Notes: generated by a model not told the origin, from the sequence alone. A DNA stretch of 64,000 nucleotides from Citrobacter enshiensis (GCF_029338175.1 NZ_CP119862.1:1-64000), one strand, 5' to 3'; counted from the stretch's first letter, positions 31,093-41,588 are shown. Made by a program: numbers and translations.

Positions 31093-32594
31093 TGAGCACC
31101 TTTTTCTCCCGGTTAATTACCGTTATCGCCTGTTTTTTTATCTTCTCCGCCGCGTGGTTTTGCCTGTGGAGCATCAGCCTGCATCTGGTTGAGCGCCCGG
31201 AAATGGCGGTGCTGTTGTTTCCATTTGGTCTGCGTCTGGGGTTAATGCTGCAATGTCCGCGCGGCTACTGGCCGGTATTGCTGGGCGCAGAATGGCTACT
31301 TGCCTACTGGCTGGCGCAGGAAGTGGCGCTTGCTCATCTTCCCCTTTTGATGATCGGAAGCGTGCTGACGCTGCTTCCGGTGGCGTTAATCTCCCGCTAT
31401 CGCCATCAACGCGACTGGCGCACGTTGCTTTTGCAAAGCGCGGCACTTACGGCTGCGGCATTGTTACAGTCTTTACCGTGGATGGGGCAAGGCGAAGCGG
31501 CCTTTACCGCGCTGTTGTTGACGCTCACCGGCGGACTGACGTTGGCCCCCATTTGCCTGGTGTTCTGGCATTACCTCACCAGCACCACCTGGCTGCCGCT
31601 CGGTCCGGCACTGGTTTCGCAGCCGGTAAACTGGCGCGGTCGCCATCTGGTCTGGTATCTGCTGTTGTTCACCGTCAGTCTGTGGCTGCAGCTTGGGCTG
31701 CCGGACGAACTTTCCCGTTTTACGCCGTTTTGTCTGGCGCTGCCGATTATCGCGCTGGCCTGGCACTATGGCTGGCAGGGGGCGCTGATCGCGACCCTGA
31801 TGAACGCCATCGCGCTGATTGCCAGCCAGACCTGGCACGATCACCCGGTGGATTTATTGCTCTCATTGCTGGCGCAGAGCCTGACCGGGCTGCTACTTGG
31901 TACCGGGATCCAACGCCTGCGCGAGCTTAACCAGTCGCTGCAAAACGAGCTGGCGCGTAATCACCGCCTGGCGGAACGCCTGCTGGAAACCGAAGAGAGC
32001 GTACGCCGAGACGTGGCGCGTGAGCTGCACGACGATATCGGTCAGACCATCACCGCGATCCGCACCCAGGCCGGTATCGTGCAACGACTGGCTCCGGAAA
32101 ATGCGGGCGTGAAGCAGAGCGGAGCGCATATCGAACAGTTATCGTTGGGCGTGTATGACGCGGTGCGCCGCCTGTTAGGGCGCTTGCGCCCCCGCCAACT
32201 GGACGATCTGACGCTGGAGCAGGCCATTCGTTCGCTGATGCGTGAAATGGAGCTGGAAAGCCGCGGTATCGTCAGTCATCTCGACTGGAAAATAGACGAA
32301 TCAATGCTCAGTGAAGGTCTGCGGGTGACCCTGTTTCGGGTGTGTCAGGAGGGGCTAAACAACATTGTGAAGCATGCCAGTGCCAGTGCGGTGACGCTCC
32401 AGGGCTGGCAGCAGGACGACCGCCTGATGCTGGTGATTGAGGACGACGGTTGTGGGCTGCCGCCAGGCTCTGGTCAGCTGGGTTTTGGTCTGACCGGAAT
32501 GCGTGAGCGTGTGACGGCGTTGGGGGGAATGCTGGCGATTTCCTGCACCCACGGCACGCGCGTGAGCGTCTCATTGCCCGTGCGCTATGTGTAA
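31092..32594 (+). CDS. uhpB: Sensor histidine kinase UhpB
   Basis: Inner-membrane sensor kinase that, with UhpC, detects external glucose 6-phosphate. From ATG at 31092 it has 500 residues, as in E. coli; a GTG one codon upstream is an alternative. About eight predicted helices occupy 1-275. The HisKA_3 dimerisation domain has the phosphoacceptor H313 in [11 protein letters not shown], and the HATPase domain has N-box [15 protein letters not shown] and G-boxes [24 protein letters not shown] overlap with uhpA indicates coupling. Confidence 0.97.
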   Translation: MSTFFSRLITVIACFFIFSAAWFCLWSISLHLVERPEMAVLLFPFGLRLGLMLQCPRGYWPVLLGAEWLLAYWLAQEVALAHLPLLMIGSVLTLLPVALISRYRHQRDWRTLLLQSAALTAAALLQSLPWMGQGEAAFTALLLTLTGGLTLAPICLVFWHYLTSTTWLPLGPALVSQPVNWRGRHLVWYLLLFTVSLWLQLGLPDELSRFTPFCLALPIIALAWHYGWQGALIATLMNAIALIASQTWHDHPVDLLLSLLAQSLTGLLLGTGIQRLRELNQSLQNELARNHRLAERLLETEESVRRDVARELHDDIGQTITAIRTQAGIVQRLAPENAGVKQSGAHIEQLSLGVYDAVRRLLGRLRPRQLDDLTLEQAIRSLMREMELESRGIVSHLDWKIDESMLSEGLRVTLFRVCQEGLNNIVKHASASAVTLQGWQQDDRLMLVIEDDGCGLPPGSGQLGFGLTGMRERVTALGGMLAISCTHGTRVSVSLPVRYV

Positions 32595-32603
32595 GGAGAG
32601 GGA

Positions 32604-33932
32604 ATGCTGACGTTTCTGAAAGCCCCGGTGAATGCGCCGTTACTTAACGATAAATGCGAAATCGACGCCCGTTACCGCTACTGGCGGCGACATATTCTGA
32701 CCACCATCTGGCTCGGTTACGCGTTGTTCTACTTCACCCGTAAAAGTTTTAACGCCGCGGTGCCGGAAATCCTCGCCAGCGGCGTATTGACCCGCAGCGA
32801 CATTGGTCTGCTGGCCACGCTGTTTTACATCACTTACGGGCTGTCGAAATTTGTCTCCGGTATCGTCAGCGACCGCTCCAACGCCCGCTATTTTATGGGG
32901 ATGGGGCTTATCGCCACCGGGGTGGTGAACATTTTGTTCGGTTTCTCCACCTCGCTGTGGGCGTTTGCCCTGCTGTGGGCGCTGAATGCCTTCTTCCAGG
33001 GCTGGGGCTCGCCGGTGTGCGCCCGTTTGCTGACGGCGTGGTACTCGCGCACTGAACGCGGTGGCTGGTGGGCGCTGTGGAACACGGCGCACAACGTCGG
33101 CGGCGCGCTCATTCCTATCGTGATGGCCGCTGCCGCCCTGCATTATGGCTGGCGCGCCGGGATGATGATTGCCGGGTTACTGGCGATTGCGGTGGGCATT
33201 TTTCTCTGCTGGCGACTGCGCGACAGACCGCAGGCCATCGGTTTACCGCCCGTAGGTGACTGGCGGCACGACGCGCTGGAAATCGCCCAGCAGCAGGAGG
33301 GGGCGGGGCTGACCCGTAAAGAGATCCTCACCAAATATGTCTTGCTGAACCCTTACATCTGGCTCCTTTCGCTCTGTTATGTGCTGGTGTACGTCGTGCG
33401 CGCTGCGATCAACGACTGGGGCAACCTGTACATGTCGGAGACGCTGGGGGTTGACCTGGTGACCGCCAACACGGCCGTGACCATGTTCGAGCTGGGTGGG
33501 TTTATTGGCGCGCTGGTGGCGGGCTGGGGCTCGGATAAACTGTTCAATGGCAACCGTGGGCCCATGAACCTGATCTTCGCTGCGGGCATTTTGCTTTCCG
33601 TTGGCTCACTGTGGCTAATGCCGTTTGCCAGTTACGTGATGCAGGCCGCCTGCTTCTTCACCACCGGCTTCTTCGTCTTTGGGCCGCAGATGCTGATCGG
33701 TATGGCGGCGGCCGAGTGTTCGCACAAAGAGGCGGCGGGGGCGGCCACCGGATTTGTCGGATTGTTTGCCTATCTTGGCGCATCGCTCTCCGGCTGGCCG
33801 CTGGCGCAGGTGATGGAAACCTGGCACTGGACCGGGTTTTTTGTGGTGATCGCCATTGCCGCCGGGATATCCGCGCTTCTGTTGTTGCCTTTTCTGAATG
33901 CTCAGGCGCCGCACGAGGTCAATGAAGCGTGA
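32604..33932 (+). CDS. uhpC: Hexose-phosphate sensor UhpC (MFS family)
   Basis: UhpC is a transporter-like receptor for glucose 6-phosphate that controls UhpB, and can also transport it weakly. It has 442 residues (about 440 in E. coli), 12 predicted helices and the organophosphate:Pi antiporter signature YYFTRKSFNAAVPEI-like block YFTRKSFNAAVPEILASG, plus WGSPVCARLLTAWYSRTERGGWWALWNTAHN. It lies 9 bp after uhpB; its 3' end overlaps a CRP-like site serving uhpT. Confidence 0.96.
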   Translation: MLTFLKAPVNAPLLNDKCEIDARYRYWRRHILTTIWLGYALFYFTRKSFNAAVPEILASGVLTRSDIGLLATLFYITYGLSKFVSGIVSDRSNARYFMGMGLIATGVVNILFGFSTSLWAFALLWALNAFFQGWGSPVCARLLTAWYSRTERGGWWALWNTAHNVGGALIPIVMAAAALHYGWRAGMMIAGLLAIAVGIFLCWRLRDRPQAIGLPPVGDWRHDALEIAQQQEGAGLTRKEILTKYVLLNPYIWLLSLCYVLVYVVRAAINDWGNLYMSETLGVDLVTANTAVTMFELGGFIGALVAGWGSDKLFNGNRGPMNLIFAAGILLSVGSLWLMPFASYVMQAACFFTTGFFVFGPQMLIGMAAAECSHKEAAGAATGFVGLFAYLGASLSGWPLAQVMETWHWTGFFVVIAIAAGISALLLLPFLNAQAPHEVNEA

Positions 33933-33944
33933 CGCACCTCACCT
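33927..33944 (+). promoter_or_regulatory. CRP site for uhpT
   Basis: GTGA-cgcacc-TCAC matches the CRP core. Its centre is about 103 bp upstream of the start predicted from TACAAT at 34027-34032, the same place as the known E. coli uhpT CRP site (-103.5). It overlaps the uhpC stop codon. Confidence 0.7.
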
Positions 33945-33987
33945 TTTTATGCCGAGTCGGGCAAAACTAGGAAATTTTCCCGGTTCC

Positions 33988-34032
33988 GCCTGGACGCTGT
34001 CTCAGGCCGGGTTGGCTGCTGATTTTTACAAT
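33988..34032 (+). promoter_or_regulatory. uhpT promoter with candidate UhpA site
   Basis: Inverted repeat GCCTG-N10-CAGGC (33988-34007) lies just upstream of a -10 box TACAAT (34027-34032); no good -35 is seen, fitting an activator-dependent promoter. The position near -32 to -51 suits UhpA binding; assignment is by inference from the E. coli promoter. Confidence 0.6.
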
Positions 34033-34075
34033 GACTGCCATAAAGCAGGTATAAAAATCAGGAGATATCCATCCC

Positions 34076-35467
34076 ATGCTGGCCTTCCTAAACCAGGTGC
34101 GTAAACCGACCCTCGATCTACCGCTCGATGTGCGGCGCAAAATGTGGTTCAAACCGTTCATGCAGTCCTACCTGGTGGTCTTCATTGGCTACCTGACCAT
34201 GTATCTGATCCGCAAAAACTTCAACATTGCGCAGAACGACATGATCTCCACCTACGGGTTGAGCATGACGCAACTGGGGATGATTGGGCTGGGTTTTTCG
34301 ATCACCTACGGGGTGGGTAAAACGCTGGTCTCCTATTACGCCGACGGCAAAAACACCAAGCAATTCCTGCCGTTTATGCTGATCCTCTCCGCTATCTGCA
34401 TGCTCGGCTTCAGCGCCAGCATGGGTACCGGCTCTACCAGCCTGTTCCTGATGATCGCGTTTTATGCCCTGAGCGGTTTCTTCCAGAGTACCGGCGGTTC
34501 GTGCAGCTATTCCACCATCACCAAATGGACGCCGCGCCGTAAGCGTGGCTCTTATCTTGGCATGTGGAACATTTCCCACAACCTTGGCGGCGCGGGCGCG
34601 GCGGGCGTGGCGCTGTTCGGTGCGAACGTCCTGTTCGACGGTCATGTGATCGGCATGTTTATCTTCCCGTCGATTATTGCGCTGATTGTGGGCTTTATCG
34701 GCCTGCGCTATGGCAGCGACTCCCCGGAATCTTACGGCCTCGGTAAAGCGGAAGAGCTGTTCGGTGAAGAGATCAGCGAAGAGGACAAAGAGACTGAAGA
34801 AAATGAGATGACCAAATGGCAGATCTTTGTTGAATATGTGCTGAAAAACAAAGTGATCTGGCTGCTGTGCTTCTCCAACATCTTCCTGTACGTGGTGCGC
34901 ATCGGTATCGATCAGTGGTCCACCGTGTATGCCTTCCAGGAGCTGAAACTCTCCAAAGAGGTGGCGATTCAGGGCTTTACCCTGTTTGAAGTGGGCGCGC
35001 TGGTGGGTACGCTGCTGTGGGGTTGGCTGTCTGATCTGGCGAACGGGCGTCGTGCGCTGGTGGCCTGCGTTGCGCTGGCGCTGATCATTGGCACGCTGGG
35101 CGTCTACCAGCATGCCAGCAACCAATACGTTTATCTGGCTTCCCTGTTTGCCCTTGGTTTCCTGGTGTTTGGTCCACAGTTGTTAATCGGCGTCGCGGCG
35201 GTCGGTTTTGTACCGAAAAAAGCGATCGGCGCCGCCGATGGTATTAAAGGCACCTTTGCGTATCTGATTGGCGACAGCTTCGCCAAACTGGGACTGGGGA
35301 TGATTGCTGATGGCACGCCGGTCTTCGGCCTGACTGGCTGGGCGGGCACCTTCGCTGCGCTGGATACGGCCGCCATCGGCTGTATCTGCCTGATGGCCAT
35401 CGTGGCCGTATTTGAAGAACGTAAAATCCGCCGTGAGAAGAAAATCCGAGAATTGAAAGTAGCTTAA
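34076..35467 (+). CDS. uhpT: Hexose-6-phosphate:phosphate antiporter UhpT
   Basis: UhpT exchanges external glucose 6-phosphate and related esters for internal phosphate; it also imports fosfomycin. It has 463 residues as in E. coli. The MFS organophosphate signature is [16 protein letters not shown]; further motifs are [30 protein letters not shown]. The sequence is intact, so fosfomycin uptake should be functional. A GGAGATATCC site precedes ATG; a terminator follows. Confidence 0.98.
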   Translation: MLAFLNQVRKPTLDLPLDVRRKMWFKPFMQSYLVVFIGYLTMYLIRKNFNIAQNDMISTYGLSMTQLGMIGLGFSITYGVGKTLVSYYADGKNTKQFLPFMLILSAICMLGFSASMGTGSTSLFLMIAFYALSGFFQSTGGSCSYSTITKWTPRRKRGSYLGMWNISHNLGGAGAAGVALFGANVLFDGHVIGMFIFPSIIALIVGFIGLRYGSDSPESYGLGKAEELFGEEISEEDKETEENEMTKWQIFVEYVLKNKVIWLLCFSNIFLYVVRIGIDQWSTVYAFQELKLSKEVAIQGFTLFEVGALVGTLLWGWLSDLANGRRALVACVALALIIGTLGVYQHASNQYVYLASLFALGFLVFGPQLLIGVAAVGFVPKKAIGAADGIKGTFAYLIGDSFAKLGLGMIADGTPVFGLTGWAGTFAALDTAAIGCICLMAIVAVFEERKIRREKKIRELKVA

Positions 35468-35488
35468 GTGTGTATTTGGTAACGCTTT

Positions 35489-35513
35489 GCCCGGCTTAAT
35501 GCCGGGCTTTTTT
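35489..35513 (+). terminator. Intrinsic terminator after uhpT
   Basis: GCCCGGC-ttaat-GCCGGGC followed by six T; it reaches the stop codon of convergent ade and may act in both directions. Confidence 0.9.
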
Positions 35514-37287
35514 ATGCCTGAAGTGAGTCAGTCTCCAGGGATGTAAATGCAAATTTTTCGCCGTCAAAAAGCCCCTGGCTGGTGAGTTTTAATGCGGGGA
35601 TGACCGGCAAAGAGAGAAACGCCATCTGGATAAACGGTTCGTCGGGCAGTGAACCGCACTCGCGACCCGCCGCCTTGAGCGCATCAATCTGCTCCGCCAG
35701 CGATTCCGCGGTGTCGGTGCTCATCAGACCGGCAATCGGTAGCGCTAAATGGCTCTGTACGTGCCCGCGACGAACTACACATAACCCGCCGCCATCGGCG
35801 ATCGCCTGATTCACCGCGAGGGCCATCTCTTCGGCGCTGCGACCAATCACCACAATATTATGGCTGTCATGGCTGACGGTTGCCGCCAGAGCCCCTTCAC
35901 GCAGACCAAATCCGCCCAGTAAACCGCAGGCAGCGGGGAGCTGGCGACCATAGCGCTCAAGGACGGCGATATAGCAGATATCATCGCGATCGAAGCCATC
36001 CGGGGTACACAGACTGGTGCTGGCCTGAGTAATTAATTCGTTAGGGATAACATCAATGACCCGATAGCGTTTTCCGGGCGTGAAATGCAACGGGAAGTCA
36101 GCGGCGGATACCGGTTGCCGCGCAATGGTGTTGCCATACGGTGGCGTGGTTCGCGCCAGTCTTGCGGGTTCTTCTGCTTTCAGGGCATCGGCGTTGATGG
36201 GCTCTCCTTTGACAAACACCTGCTGTACCGTCACGTGACGGGCATCGCTGAGCAGAACGATATCCGCCTGTTTACCGGGAGCCAGTAGGCCAAGATGGTG
36301 CAGGCCAAAATGCCGCGCGGCTGACCAACTGGCAACGCGGTAAGCAACGTGAAGCGGTACGTTATGTTGTAAAATCAGTTGCCGAATAAGTGCGTCAATA
36401 TGTCCTTCGTGAGCAATTTCCCACGGGTTGCGATCGTCAGTACAAAGCATGCACTGCGGGCTGTTCATCTCATTGATCAGCGGCGCCAGCGCGTTGAGGT
36501 TGCGGGCGGCGGAACCTTCACGAATCAGCAACGCCATCCCCAGCTGCAGTTTGCGGCGGCCCTCCTCCAGACGATAGCTCTCGTGGCAATTCTCGATTCC
36601 TGCGGCAATGTAGGCGTTAAGCGCTTTACCGCTAAGTCCCGGGCAGTGACCATCCAGCGTCAGGTGGCGAAAGGCATCCAGTTTATCGAGAAGCGCATTC
36701 TGTCCGGCAATGACGCCAGGATAGTCCATCACTTCCGCCAGCCCGGTCACCAGAGGGTGATCGCGCCAGGCGAGCATTTGCTCGAGGGTGAAAGAGGCGC
36801 CGTTCACATCACATCCCGCCAGTGCCGGAACGCAGGAACTGACCTGAAGGTACTGATTTTGCTTTGCCTGTTCCGCGCAGCGGACAAACCAGGAAAATCC
36901 GGTTTCACCCATTACATTGACGATTTCGTGCGGATCGCAGATGACCGTGGTGAGTCCGCGCGGCAGCGTCGCCGATTCAAAGGTCACGGGCGTCATCATG
37001 CTGGATTCAATATGCAGGTGTGAATCGATAAAACCAGGCACCGCCGTTGCGCCGTGGGCATCCACACGATGCAATGCCGGGGCATCGATATATTCCGGGC
37101 CGATGCCCGCGATATGCTGTCCTTTAATAACAATCGGCCCTGCCATTTCTCCGCCGTTGATGAGGTCGAGAAGCAGGACATTATCAATAATATAATCGGC
37201 GACGGCTTCGCCACGAGAAACCGCCAACAATTCCTGCTGTTCCTGGCGGCTAATGTAATGAAACTTATAGCTAATAAAAGTATTCAT
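35512..37287 (-). CDS. ade: Adenine deaminase
   Basis: Ade hydrolyses adenine to hypoxanthine and ammonia in purine salvage. It has 591 residues (588 in E. coli). The amidohydrolase metal motif is [12 protein letters not shown] with H90, H92 and E94; further conserved parts are [15 protein letters not shown] and the C-terminal [13 protein letters not shown] metal-binding block. It is divergent from the adenine permease gene adeQ, so uptake and deamination are encoded side by side. Confidence 0.97.
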   Translation of the reverse strand: MNTFISYKFHYISRQEQQELLAVSRGEAVADYIIDNVLLLDLINGGEMAGPIVIKGQHIAGIGPEYIDAPALHRVDAHGATAVPGFIDSHLHIESSMMTPVTFESATLPRGLTTVICDPHEIVNVMGETGFSWFVRCAEQAKQNQYLQVSSCVPALAGCDVNGASFTLEQMLAWRDHPLVTGLAEVMDYPGVIAGQNALLDKLDAFRHLTLDGHCPGLSGKALNAYIAAGIENCHESYRLEEGRRKLQLGMALLIREGSAARNLNALAPLINEMNSPQCMLCTDDRNPWEIAHEGHIDALIRQLILQHNVPLHVAYRVASWSAARHFGLHHLGLLAPGKQADIVLLSDARHVTVQQVFVKGEPINADALKAEEPARLARTTPPYGNTIARQPVSAADFPLHFTPGKRYRVIDVIPNELITQASTSLCTPDGFDRDDICYIAVLERYGRQLPAACGLLGGFGLREGALAATVSHDSHNIVVIGRSAEEMALAVNQAIADGGGLCVVRRGHVQSHLALPIAGLMSTDTAESLAEQIDALKAAGRECGSLPDEPFIQMAFLSLPVIPALKLTSQGLFDGEKFAFTSLETDSLQA

Positions 37288-37383
37288 ATTTTTCTCATTT
37301 TGATTTTATCAATTTGATTGTTATTTATCATTAAGAAACACCAAATGATTATTTAAAGTTTATCGGCTTACGCACAATTGCAA

Positions 37384-37399
37384 TGTGATAATTATCACT
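37384..37399. promoter_or_regulatory. CRP-like site between ade and adeQ
   Basis: TGTGA-taatta-TCACT is one base from the CRP consensus TGTGA-N6-TCACA and lies between the divergent starts, about 65 bp before adeQ and 97 bp before ade. Which promoter it serves is unknown. Confidence 0.55.
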
Positions 37400-37463
37400 G
37401 AATTAAGTATGGAAGATGTTTAAAAAAGAGACAGGTTAATATTCTCGTTAATGGATGAAAAAA

Positions 37464-38798
37464 ATGAATAATGGGATCAGTGATGACATAAGAGAGGATT
37501 CAGGTGGCCTTTCGCGATTCTTTAAAATTCACCAGCACGGTACAACCGTACGTACTGAAATGATCGCCGGTATGACGACATTTTTAACGATGGTGTACAT
37601 TGTTTTCGTTAACCCTCAAATATTGGGGGCCGCACAGATGGACCCCAAAGTGGTGTTTGTGACGACCTGTCTGATTGCCGGTATCGGCAGTATTGCGATG
37701 GGGGTGATTGCCAATCTGCCCGTCGCGCTGGCGCCCGCAATGGGGCTGAATGCGTTTTTCGCGTTTGTGGTCGTTGGGGCGATGGGCGTGAGTTGGCAAA
37801 CCGGTATGGGCGCAATATTTTGGGGGGCCGTGGGACTGTTTTTGCTCACGCTCTTTCGCATTCGTTACTGGATGATTTCTAACATTCCTGTCAGTTTACG
37901 TATTGGTATCACCAGCGGTATTGGATTATTTATCGCGATGATGGGGTTAAAAAACGCAGGCGTCATTGTTGCGAATAAAGACACGCTGGTGGCGATCGGT
38001 AACTTAAGCTCACATACAGTATTACTGGGTATTTTAGGGTTTTTTATTATTACCATCCTGTCATCCCGACATTTTCATGCCGCCGTGCTGGTTTCAATCG
38101 TGGTGACATCCTGTTGTGGATTATTTTTCGGTGATGTCCACTTTAACGGCGTATATTCTGTTCCGCCCAATATCAGCGATGTGATGGGCGAGGTAGATTT
38201 GAGCGGTGCATTATCGCTTAATTTGGCCGGTATCATTTTTTCCTTCATGCTAATCAATTTATTTGATTCATCAGGGACGTTAATTGGTGTAACGGATAAA
38301 GCAGGCTTAATTGATCAAGACGGTAAATTTCCTAACATGAATAAGGCGCTGTACGTCGACAGCCTGAGTTCGGTCGCTGGGGCGTTTATCGGCACCTCTT
38401 CCGTTACCGCCTATATAGAAAGTACCTCTGGCGTGGCGGTGGGTGGACGTACGGGCCTGACGGCGGTGGTGGTGGGGATATTATTCCTGTTGGTGATGTT
38501 CTTTTCACCGCTGGTAGGGATGGTTCCCGCCTATGCGACGGCAGGGGCGCTTATTTTTGTTGGCGTACTGATGACCTCGAGCCTGTCTCGCGTTAACTGG
38601 GACGACTTTACCGAATCGGTTCCCGCGTTTATCACGACGGTGATGATGCCGTTTACCTTTTCCATCACCGAGGGGATTGCGCTGGGTTTCATGTCGTACT
38701 GCATTATGAAAGTGTTTACCGGGCGCTGGCGTGAGCTAAACCTCTGTGTCATTGCCGTGGCGGTGCTTTTTGCGTTGAAAATCATTCTGGTGGATTAG
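37464..38798 (+). CDS. adeQ: Adenine permease AdeQ
   Basis: A high-affinity adenine:proton symporter of the NCS2/AzgA-like family, formerly YicO. From ATG at 37464 it has 444 residues, the E. coli length; ATG codons at 37455 and 37451 are alternatives. About 13 hydrophobic segments are seen with family motifs GMTTFLTMVYIVFVNPQIL, ALAPAMGLNAFFAF and SSVTAYIESTSGVAVGGRTG. Upstream sequence lacks a strong ribosome-binding site. Confidence 0.95.
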   Translation: MNNGISDDIREDSGGLSRFFKIHQHGTTVRTEMIAGMTTFLTMVYIVFVNPQILGAAQMDPKVVFVTTCLIAGIGSIAMGVIANLPVALAPAMGLNAFFAFVVVGAMGVSWQTGMGAIFWGAVGLFLLTLFRIRYWMISNIPVSLRIGITSGIGLFIAMMGLKNAGVIVANKDTLVAIGNLSSHTVLLGILGFFIITILSSRHFHAAVLVSIVVTSCCGLFFGDVHFNGVYSVPPNISDVMGEVDLSGALSLNLAGIIFSFMLINLFDSSGTLIGVTDKAGLIDQDGKFPNMNKALYVDSLSSVAGAFIGTSSVTAYIESTSGVAVGGRTGLTAVVVGILFLLVMFFSPLVGMVPAYATAGALIFVGVLMTSSLSRVNWDDFTESVPAFITTVMMPFTFSITEGIALGFMSYCIMKVFTGRWRELNLCVIAVAVLFALKIILVD

Positions 38799-38850
38799 TA
38801 TTCACAGACGGTTTCCAGATATCATGAGTGCTGATAAAGCAGGAGAACTC

Positions 38851-39303
38851 ATGGTCTGGATAATGCTGGCCACACTGGCGGTGGTGTTTGTTATCGGTTT
38901 TCGGGTACTCACGTCCGGGTCCCGACGGGCGATTCGCCGTCTGAGCGAGCGTCTTGGTATTGATGTGGTGCCGGTGGAATCGATGATCGATCAAATGGGC
39001 AAAACGCAAGGCGAGGCGTTTTTACAGTATCTGCATCGCCCCGATGAATCGCATTTACAAAATGCCGCACAGGTGCTGCTGATCTGGCAGAACGTGATTG
39101 TAGACGGCAGCGATCAGAGCCTGCAGCAGTGGCACCGTTTACTGCAAAAAGCCCGGCTGGCGGCACCGATTACCGATGCGCAGGTGCGCCTTGCGCTGGG
39201 TTTTCTGCGCGAAATGGAGCCCGATACGCAGGAGATTAACGCCTTTCAGATGCGCTACAACGCGTATTTTCAGCCTGAAGACGGCGTTCACTGGCTGCAC
39301 TGA
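38851..39303 (+). CDS. yicN: YicN, DUF1198 protein
   Basis: A 150-residue protein matching E. coli YicN. An N-terminal membrane helix MVWIMLATLAVVFVIGF is followed by a soluble alpha-helical part ending GVHWLH. Function unknown. Start ATG at 38851 is preceded by AGGAGA; an upstream in-frame ATG lacks conservation. It follows adeQ by about 50 bp and may be co-transcribed. Confidence 0.93.
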   Translation: MVWIMLATLAVVFVIGFRVLTSGSRRAIRRLSERLGIDVVPVESMIDQMGKTQGEAFLQYLHRPDESHLQNAAQVLLIWQNVIVDGSDQSLQQWHRLLQKARLAAPITDAQVRLALGFLREMEPDTQEINAFQMRYNAYFQPEDGVHWLH

Positions 39304-39359
39304 TATCAATATTCGTGATGATGATTATCCTAAATCGTCATTATTTTTATACCCCCCGC

Positions 39360-39401
39360 GCATGATGCTCCTCGTTACGCTTACGACGAGGTTCATCATG
39401 C
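39360..39401. repeat. Imperfect inverted repeat downstream of yicN
   Basis: 16-bp arms (GCATGATGctCCTCGT and ACGAGGttCATCATGC) agree at 14 positions around a 10-bp loop. No T run follows. The rest of the 275-bp gap between yicN and the toxin gene shows nothing I recognise apart from the toxin promoter. It could be a terminator-like structure or a scar of the insertion that brought the toxin-antitoxin pair. Confidence 0.5.
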
Positions 39402-39525
39402 ACCAAGCGATTCACCAAAACGCAATGACCTGGTCCGCACGGTACCGAATCCGATGATTAACGGACATCAGGAGTGGAGCATCGGCTGCAAGCGTGTAAA
39501 TAGTGTGATGAGATAGATTGATTTA

Positions 39526-39566
39526 ATAGCTAATAGGCTATAATTTACCTATAGCTTATTGGCTAT
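39526..39566. promoter_or_regulatory. Operator repeats of the toxin-antitoxin pair
   Basis: Two copies of ATAGCTnATnGGCTAT at 39526-39541 and 39551-39566, 25 bp apart and each partly palindromic, end 12 bp before the toxin start. They are the expected kind of autorepression site for the XRE antitoxin. Confidence 0.65.
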
Positions 39567-39578
39567 GAGGGATCGCTA

Positions 39579-39920
39579 ATGTGGGATGTTGAAACAACGG
39601 ACGCTTTCGACAGGTGGTTTGACGAACAGACTGAAGCACTCAAGGAAGACATGCTCGCTGCTATGATGATTTTGTCCGAATATGGCCCCCAATTGGGAAG
39701 ACCGTTTGCGGATACGGTGAACGACTCTGCTTTTTCGAATATGAAAGAGTTACGCGTTCAGCATCAAGGTAGCCCAATTCGGGCGTTCTTCGCGTTTGAT
39801 CCTTCTCGTCATGGCATCGTGTTGTGCGCTGGAGATAAAACGGGGTTAAACGAGAAGAAATTCTATAAGGATATGATTAAGTTTGCAGATGCTGAGTACA
39901 GAAAACATCTTAATAAGTAA
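39579..39920 (+). CDS. RelE/HigB-type toxin (Gp49/DUF891-like)
   Basis: A 113-residue protein of the RelE/ParE superfamily, HigB-like branch: MWDVETTDAFDRWFDEQ, LGRPFADTVNDSAFSNMKELRVQHQGSPIRAFFAFDPSRHGIVLCAGDK. These toxins usually cut mRNA at the ribosome. The toxin-first order, with the XRE antitoxin 9 bp downstream, is characteristic of HigBA. GAGGGA lies before ATG. Inserted between yicN and nepI relative to E. coli. Confidence 0.85.
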   Translation: MWDVETTDAFDRWFDEQTEALKEDMLAAMMILSEYGPQLGRPFADTVNDSAFSNMKELRVQHQGSPIRAFFAFDPSRHGIVLCAGDKTGLNEKKFYKDMIKFADAEYRKHLNK

Positions 39921-39929
39921 GGAAAAATT

Positions 39930-40229
39930 ATGGCTACCCTCAAAGAGTTGATGGCTAAACAAACCCCGGAAAGTCAGGCGCGTATTGCTGAAAAAGTCGA
40001 GGAGATGCACCAGGCTATTGCGTTAAATATGTTAAGGGAAGAACTTAACATGTCCCAGGCAGAACTGGCCGCGGCAATGGGCGTTAAGCAGCCAACCATT
40101 GCAAAAATGGAACAGGCTGAAAATGATCCTCGTCTCTCTACGTTGAAACGTTACGTAGCAGCGCTGGGTGGCGAGTTAAGTATTGATGTTAAGTTGCCCA
40201 CCGGTAAGAGAGTTGCGTTCCATATTTAA
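39930..40229 (+). CDS. XRE-family antitoxin (HigA-like)
   Basis: A 99-residue protein with a helix-turn-helix at about 38-80 (LNMSQAELAAAMGVKQPTIAKMEQAENDPRLSTLKRYVAALGG) and a short C-terminal strand region (LSIDVKLP). It should neutralise the upstream toxin and repress the operon through the repeated sites before it. AAGGAAAAA precedes ATG. Confidence 0.87.
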   Translation: MATLKELMAKQTPESQARIAEKVEEMHQAIALNMLREELNMSQAELAAAMGVKQPTIAKMEQAENDPRLSTLKRYVAALGGELSIDVKLPTGKRVAFHI

Positions 40230-40349
40230 TGAGCCGGGATGACTTATAATTTCGGTGTAAGGCGTTTTAGTTGCTAAAACGTTAATTGGGTCACATTTAA
40301 AATGTTACACTGCGTAACTTTTCTACAAAAAATCGACGCAGGTAACAAA

Positions 40350-41546
40350 ATGAGTGAATGTATAGCTGAAAAATCCCGCGCTGGAGAAATGGCCCGAGCT
40401 AACTGGTCTGCGGTATTTGCTGTGGCGTTCTGCGTCGCCTGTCTGATCACCGTGGAATTTCTGCCCGTTAGTCTGCTGACGCCGATGGCGCAGGATCTGG
40501 GGATCTCTGAGGGGGTTGCCGGTCAGTCGGTGACCGTAACCGCCTTTGTCGCTATGTTTGCCAGCCTGTTTGTTACCCAAATTATCCAGGCGACCGACCG
40601 TCGCTACGTGGTGATCTTGTTTGCCGTCCTGCTGACGCTTTCGTGCCTGCTGGTCTCGTTTGCCAATTCCTTTACATTACTGCTCATGGGGCGAGCTTGC
40701 CTCGGACTGGCGCTTGGCGGGTTCTGGGCGATGTCTGCGTCGCTCACTATGCGACTGGTTCCGGCACGTACGGTACCGAAAGCGCTGTCGGTGATTTTCG
40801 GCGCGGTCTCCATTGCGCTGGTGATTGCTGCGCCATTGGGCAGTTTTTTAGGCGGCGTTATCGGCTGGCGCAACGTCTTTAACGCGGCGGCGGTGATGGG
40901 GGGGCTGTGTATTCTCTGGTTGCTGAAAGCGTTGCCTTCTCTGCCTGGCGAACCGTCTCACCAAAAGCAAAACATGCTTAGCCTGCTGCAACGTCCAGGG
41001 GTGATGGTTGGAATGATTGCCATCTTCATGTCGTTTGCTGGCCAGTTCGCGTTCTTTACCTACATTCGCCCGCTGTATATGAATCTGGCGGGCTTTGACG
41101 TTGATGGTCTGACGCTGGTGCTGTTGAGTTTTGGTATTGCCAGCTTTGTCGGCACGTCGATCTCTTCCGTTATCCTCAAACGCTCGGTCAAACTGGCGCT
41201 GGCCGGTGCGCCGCTGGTGCTGGCAGTGAGCGCGTTGGTGCTGACATTATGGGGAAGCGACAAAGGGGTCGCCGCAGGGATCGCCATCATCTGGGGACTG
41301 GCGTTTGCGCTGGTACCGGTAGGGTGGTCAACGTGGATCACGCGTACGCTTGCCGATCAGGCGGAAAAAGCCGGATCTATTCAGGTCGCGGTGATCCAGC
41401 TAGCGAATACGTGTGGCGCAGCGGCAGGGGGCTACGCACTCGATAACCTGGGTTTACTGTCACCGTTGGTGCTATCCGGTATTTTGATGCTGCTGACGGC
41501 GCTTTTGGTCGCCTCGAAAGTGCGCATAAGTGCGCATTCTCATTAA
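40350..41546 (+). CDS. nepI: Purine ribonucleoside efflux pump NepI
   Basis: NepI (YicM) is an MFS exporter of inosine and guanosine, working as proton antiporter. It has 398 residues with 12 predicted helices and matches the E. coli protein throughout, e.g. [20 protein letters not shown] and [25 protein letters not shown] at 40350 ([14 protein letters not shown]) fits the family start; the longer open frame upstream is not conserved. A TATAAT box at 40245-40250 and a palindrome CGTTTTA-gttgc-TAAAACG at 40263-40281 lie upstream. Confidence 0.96.
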   Translation: MSECIAEKSRAGEMARANWSAVFAVAFCVACLITVEFLPVSLLTPMAQDLGISEGVAGQSVTVTAFVAMFASLFVTQIIQATDRRYVVILFAVLLTLSCLLVSFANSFTLLLMGRACLGLALGGFWAMSASLTMRLVPARTVPKALSVIFGAVSIALVIAAPLGSFLGGVIGWRNVFNAAAVMGGLCILWLLKALPSLPGEPSHQKQNMLSLLQRPGVMVGMIAIFMSFAGQFAFFTYIRPLYMNLAGFDVDGLTLVLLSFGIASFVGTSISSVILKRSVKLALAGAPLVLAVSALVLTLWGSDKGVAAGIAIIWGLAFALVPVGWSTWITRTLADQAEKAGSIQVAVIQLANTCGAAAGGYALDNLGLLSPLVLSGILMLLTALLVASKVRISAHSH

Positions 41547-41560
41547 AAATATCCCGTGAG

Positions 41561-41588
41561 CCCTCTGGTGCGATATCTGCCCAGAGGG
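41561..41588. terminator. Hairpin between convergent nepI and the MFS gene
   Basis: CCCTCTGG-N12-CCAGAGGG; probable bidirectional terminator though without a long T run. Confidence 0.55.

Noticed and set aside
34118-35125. 335-codon minus-strand frame inside uhpT
   Set aside because: Antisense shadow of uhpT; composition rich in His, Arg and Gln, no recognisable domain.
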